DNA from: Candidatus Zhuqueibacterota bacterium 4484_188
GTDB taxonomy: Bacteria > Calditrichota > Calditrichia > RBG-13-44-9
NCBI GenBank assembly: GCA_002049825.1
Contig: MVCZ01000167.1
Coordinates: 1-5,862, forward strand
Length of the DNA: 5,862 nucleotides
Direction: 5' to 3'
The notes under the pieces are model-generated. The model made no database searches, was not told the DNA's origin, and saw only the letters and a list, made by a program, of their open reading frames with translations. Position numbers and translations under genes: made by a program. Position 1 is the first letter of the stretch. Each line of letters opens with the position of its first letter. Shown here one piece after another: positions 4,699-5,862 of this stretch.

Positions 4699-5862
4699 TT
4701 AAATATTTAGTGCCTGCAGAATTTTCTGAGCGGTCTTCTGACCGATACCGGGCACTGCTAACAGACCCTGGAAACCCAGGTTCTTCAATTCTTCCACAGT
4801 ATTGATCTCGGCTTCGCGCAACCGGTTGATCACCGAAGGTGACAGACCGGGGATTTCTTCCAGATCGAGTTCTGCCTCCATGGATTTCTGGTAGTACTCG
4901 GACTCTTTAATCAGTTCGATGTTCCAGCCGGTAATTTGCTGTGCCAGTTCTTTGTTAACCTCACCACGTCCCAGCGCCAGTCCCATGTCTTTATCGGGAA
5001 TAATTACCACCGCTAAATTTTCTTCATAGTTCAGCATAACCCGCACCGGTTTTGCCGGTGTAAGTGCCCGGGGCACAAAAATTTCCGGTTCGGTAGACCA
5101 GGAGATTACGTCGATCTTTTCACCGTTCAGTTCTCGCACAACGGATTGAATACGAATTCCTCGCATTCCTACGCAGGCTCCCACCGGATCGATTCGCTTG
5201 TCCATAGATTCCACGGCAATTTTTGCCCGTTCACCGGGACGGCGCGAAATTTTTCTGATTTCCACGATGCCGTCAAATATTTCCGGCACTTCAATTTCGA
5301 AAAGCCGAATCATGAATTGGTCATCCGAGCGGGAGACGATGATTTGCGGTCCTACCCGCTGCCGTTTTTTCTTCGGACGTTCCTCCACTTCTTCGTTTTC
5401 CGAGCTCTCCGGTTCCACTACCTTTTTGATGAGCGCCCGAACACTATCGCCGCGCCGGAGTTCCTCGCGGGGAATGGATTCGGATTTTGGCATAAACATC
5501 TCGGTTTTATCCACCAGCAGGAAATACCCCGAGCGGGTCACCTGGTGAACATCGCCGATAATAATCTCGCCAACCCGGTTGTTGTATTCTTCAAATATTT
5601 TCCGTTTTTCATATTCCCGAATTCGCTGCAACAAGGTTTGTTTGGCAATGTTTATCAGCCGGCGCCCGAAATTTTCCGGGTTCACTAACTCTACAAAATC
5701 TTCACCGATTTCAATTTCCGGGTCACTTTTACGAGCCTCTTTCAGGGAAATCTGGGTAACCGGATTCTCGACTTCTTCCACTACCTCTTTTTCTACGTAT
5801 ATTTCCACTTCGCCACGATCCATATTGACAATTACATCAAAATGATCAATGTCTCCATATTT
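4699..5862 (-). CDS. nusA: NusA, transcription termination/antitermination factor (N-terminus cut by window edge)
   Basis: NusA binds RNA polymerase and nascent RNA and controls pausing, termination and antitermination. The frame runs off the window: the first visible codons read KYGDIDHFDVIVN, part of the RNA-polymerase-binding N-terminal domain, so the ATG at 5821-5823 is internal and the real start lies upstream. In visible numbering (387 residues): end of the N-terminal domain to about 90, S1 domain about 95-150, a charged insertion about 151-169 (PESSENEEVEERPKKKRQR), KH1 with DPVGACVGMRG (225-235), KH2 with LALGRGEVN (295-303), and a C-terminal helix-hairpin-helix region (about 333-387) with PGLSPSVINRL and VPGIGQKTAQKIL. 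The KH2 loop reads GRGE where GxxG is expected. The insertion separates S1 from the usual GPQIIVSR start of KH1. Stop is TAA at 4699-4701, followed 28 bp later by ylxQ. Identity is certain. Confidence 0.97.
   Translation of the reverse strand, partial: KYGDIDHFDVIVNMDRGEVEIYVEKEVVEEVENPVTQISLKEARKSDPEIEIGEDFVELVNPENFGRRLINIAKQTLLQRIREYEKRKIFEEYNNRVGEIIIGDVHQVTRSGYFLLVDKTEMFMPKSESIPREELRRGDSVRALIKKVVEPESSENEEVEERPKKKRQRVGPQIIVSRSDDQFMIRLFEIEVPEIFDGIVEIRKISRRPGERAKIAVESMDKRIDPVGACVGMRGIRIQSVVRELNGEKIDVISWSTEPEIFVPRALTPAKPVRVMLNYEENLAVVIIPDKDMGLALGRGEVNKELAQQITGWNIELIKESEYYQKSMEAELDLEEIPGLSPSVINRLREAEINTVEELKNLGFQGLLAVPGIGQKTAQKILQALNI

Noticed and set aside
5146..5688. Plus-strand 180-residue open frame
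   Set aside because: It lies wholly opposite the S1 and KH1 region of nusA and shows no family signature.

Overview
This window holds part of a conserved bacterial transcription-translation operon, with every gene on the minus strand. In transcription order (right to left) it reads nusA (5' end cut by the window) - ylxQ-like L7Ae gene - infB - ylxP (DUF503) - rbfA - truB (3' end cut by the window). Coding is nearly continuous: the largest gaps are about 66 bp (infB/ylxP) and 58 bp (rbfA/truB), and ylxQ and infB abut as stop-then-start. No RNA gene, mobile element, CRISPR array or clear terminator is visible, and the many plus-strand open frames are antisense shadows.

The genes form one functional set. 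NusA controls transcript elongation and termination. IF2 loads initiator tRNA and joins the ribosomal subunits. RbfA matures the 30S subunit and TruB makes pseudouridine 55 in tRNA. YlxP and YlxQ are small conserved partners of this cluster. The source looks like a Gram-negative-type bacterium, perhaps from the FCB/Calditrichota neighbourhood. That guess rests on the style of the IF2 G domain (AGESGGITQHIGAY), a NusA ending in a helix-hairpin-helix region, and mid GC content. It is weakly supported.

The notable feature is that infB is not intact as written. Between its second IF2_N domain and its GTPase domain lie two overlapping, perfect head-to-tail duplications, of 53 bp and 25 bp. Neither length is a multiple of three, but together they add 78 bp, so the original frame resumes downstream after four in-frame stop codons. 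Removing 78 bp restores a continuous IF2 of about 875 residues. Two smaller duplications occur in the same window: a perfect 15-bp tandem repeat in truB adding five residues, and an apparent duplicated Thr codon inside the IF2 P-loop helix. Four duplications in 5.9 kb of housekeeping genes suggest either assembly or consensus errors or a real, recent tandem-duplication process. Sequence alone cannot decide which. If real, the cell would make IF2 as two pieces, use an internal start, or carry another infB.
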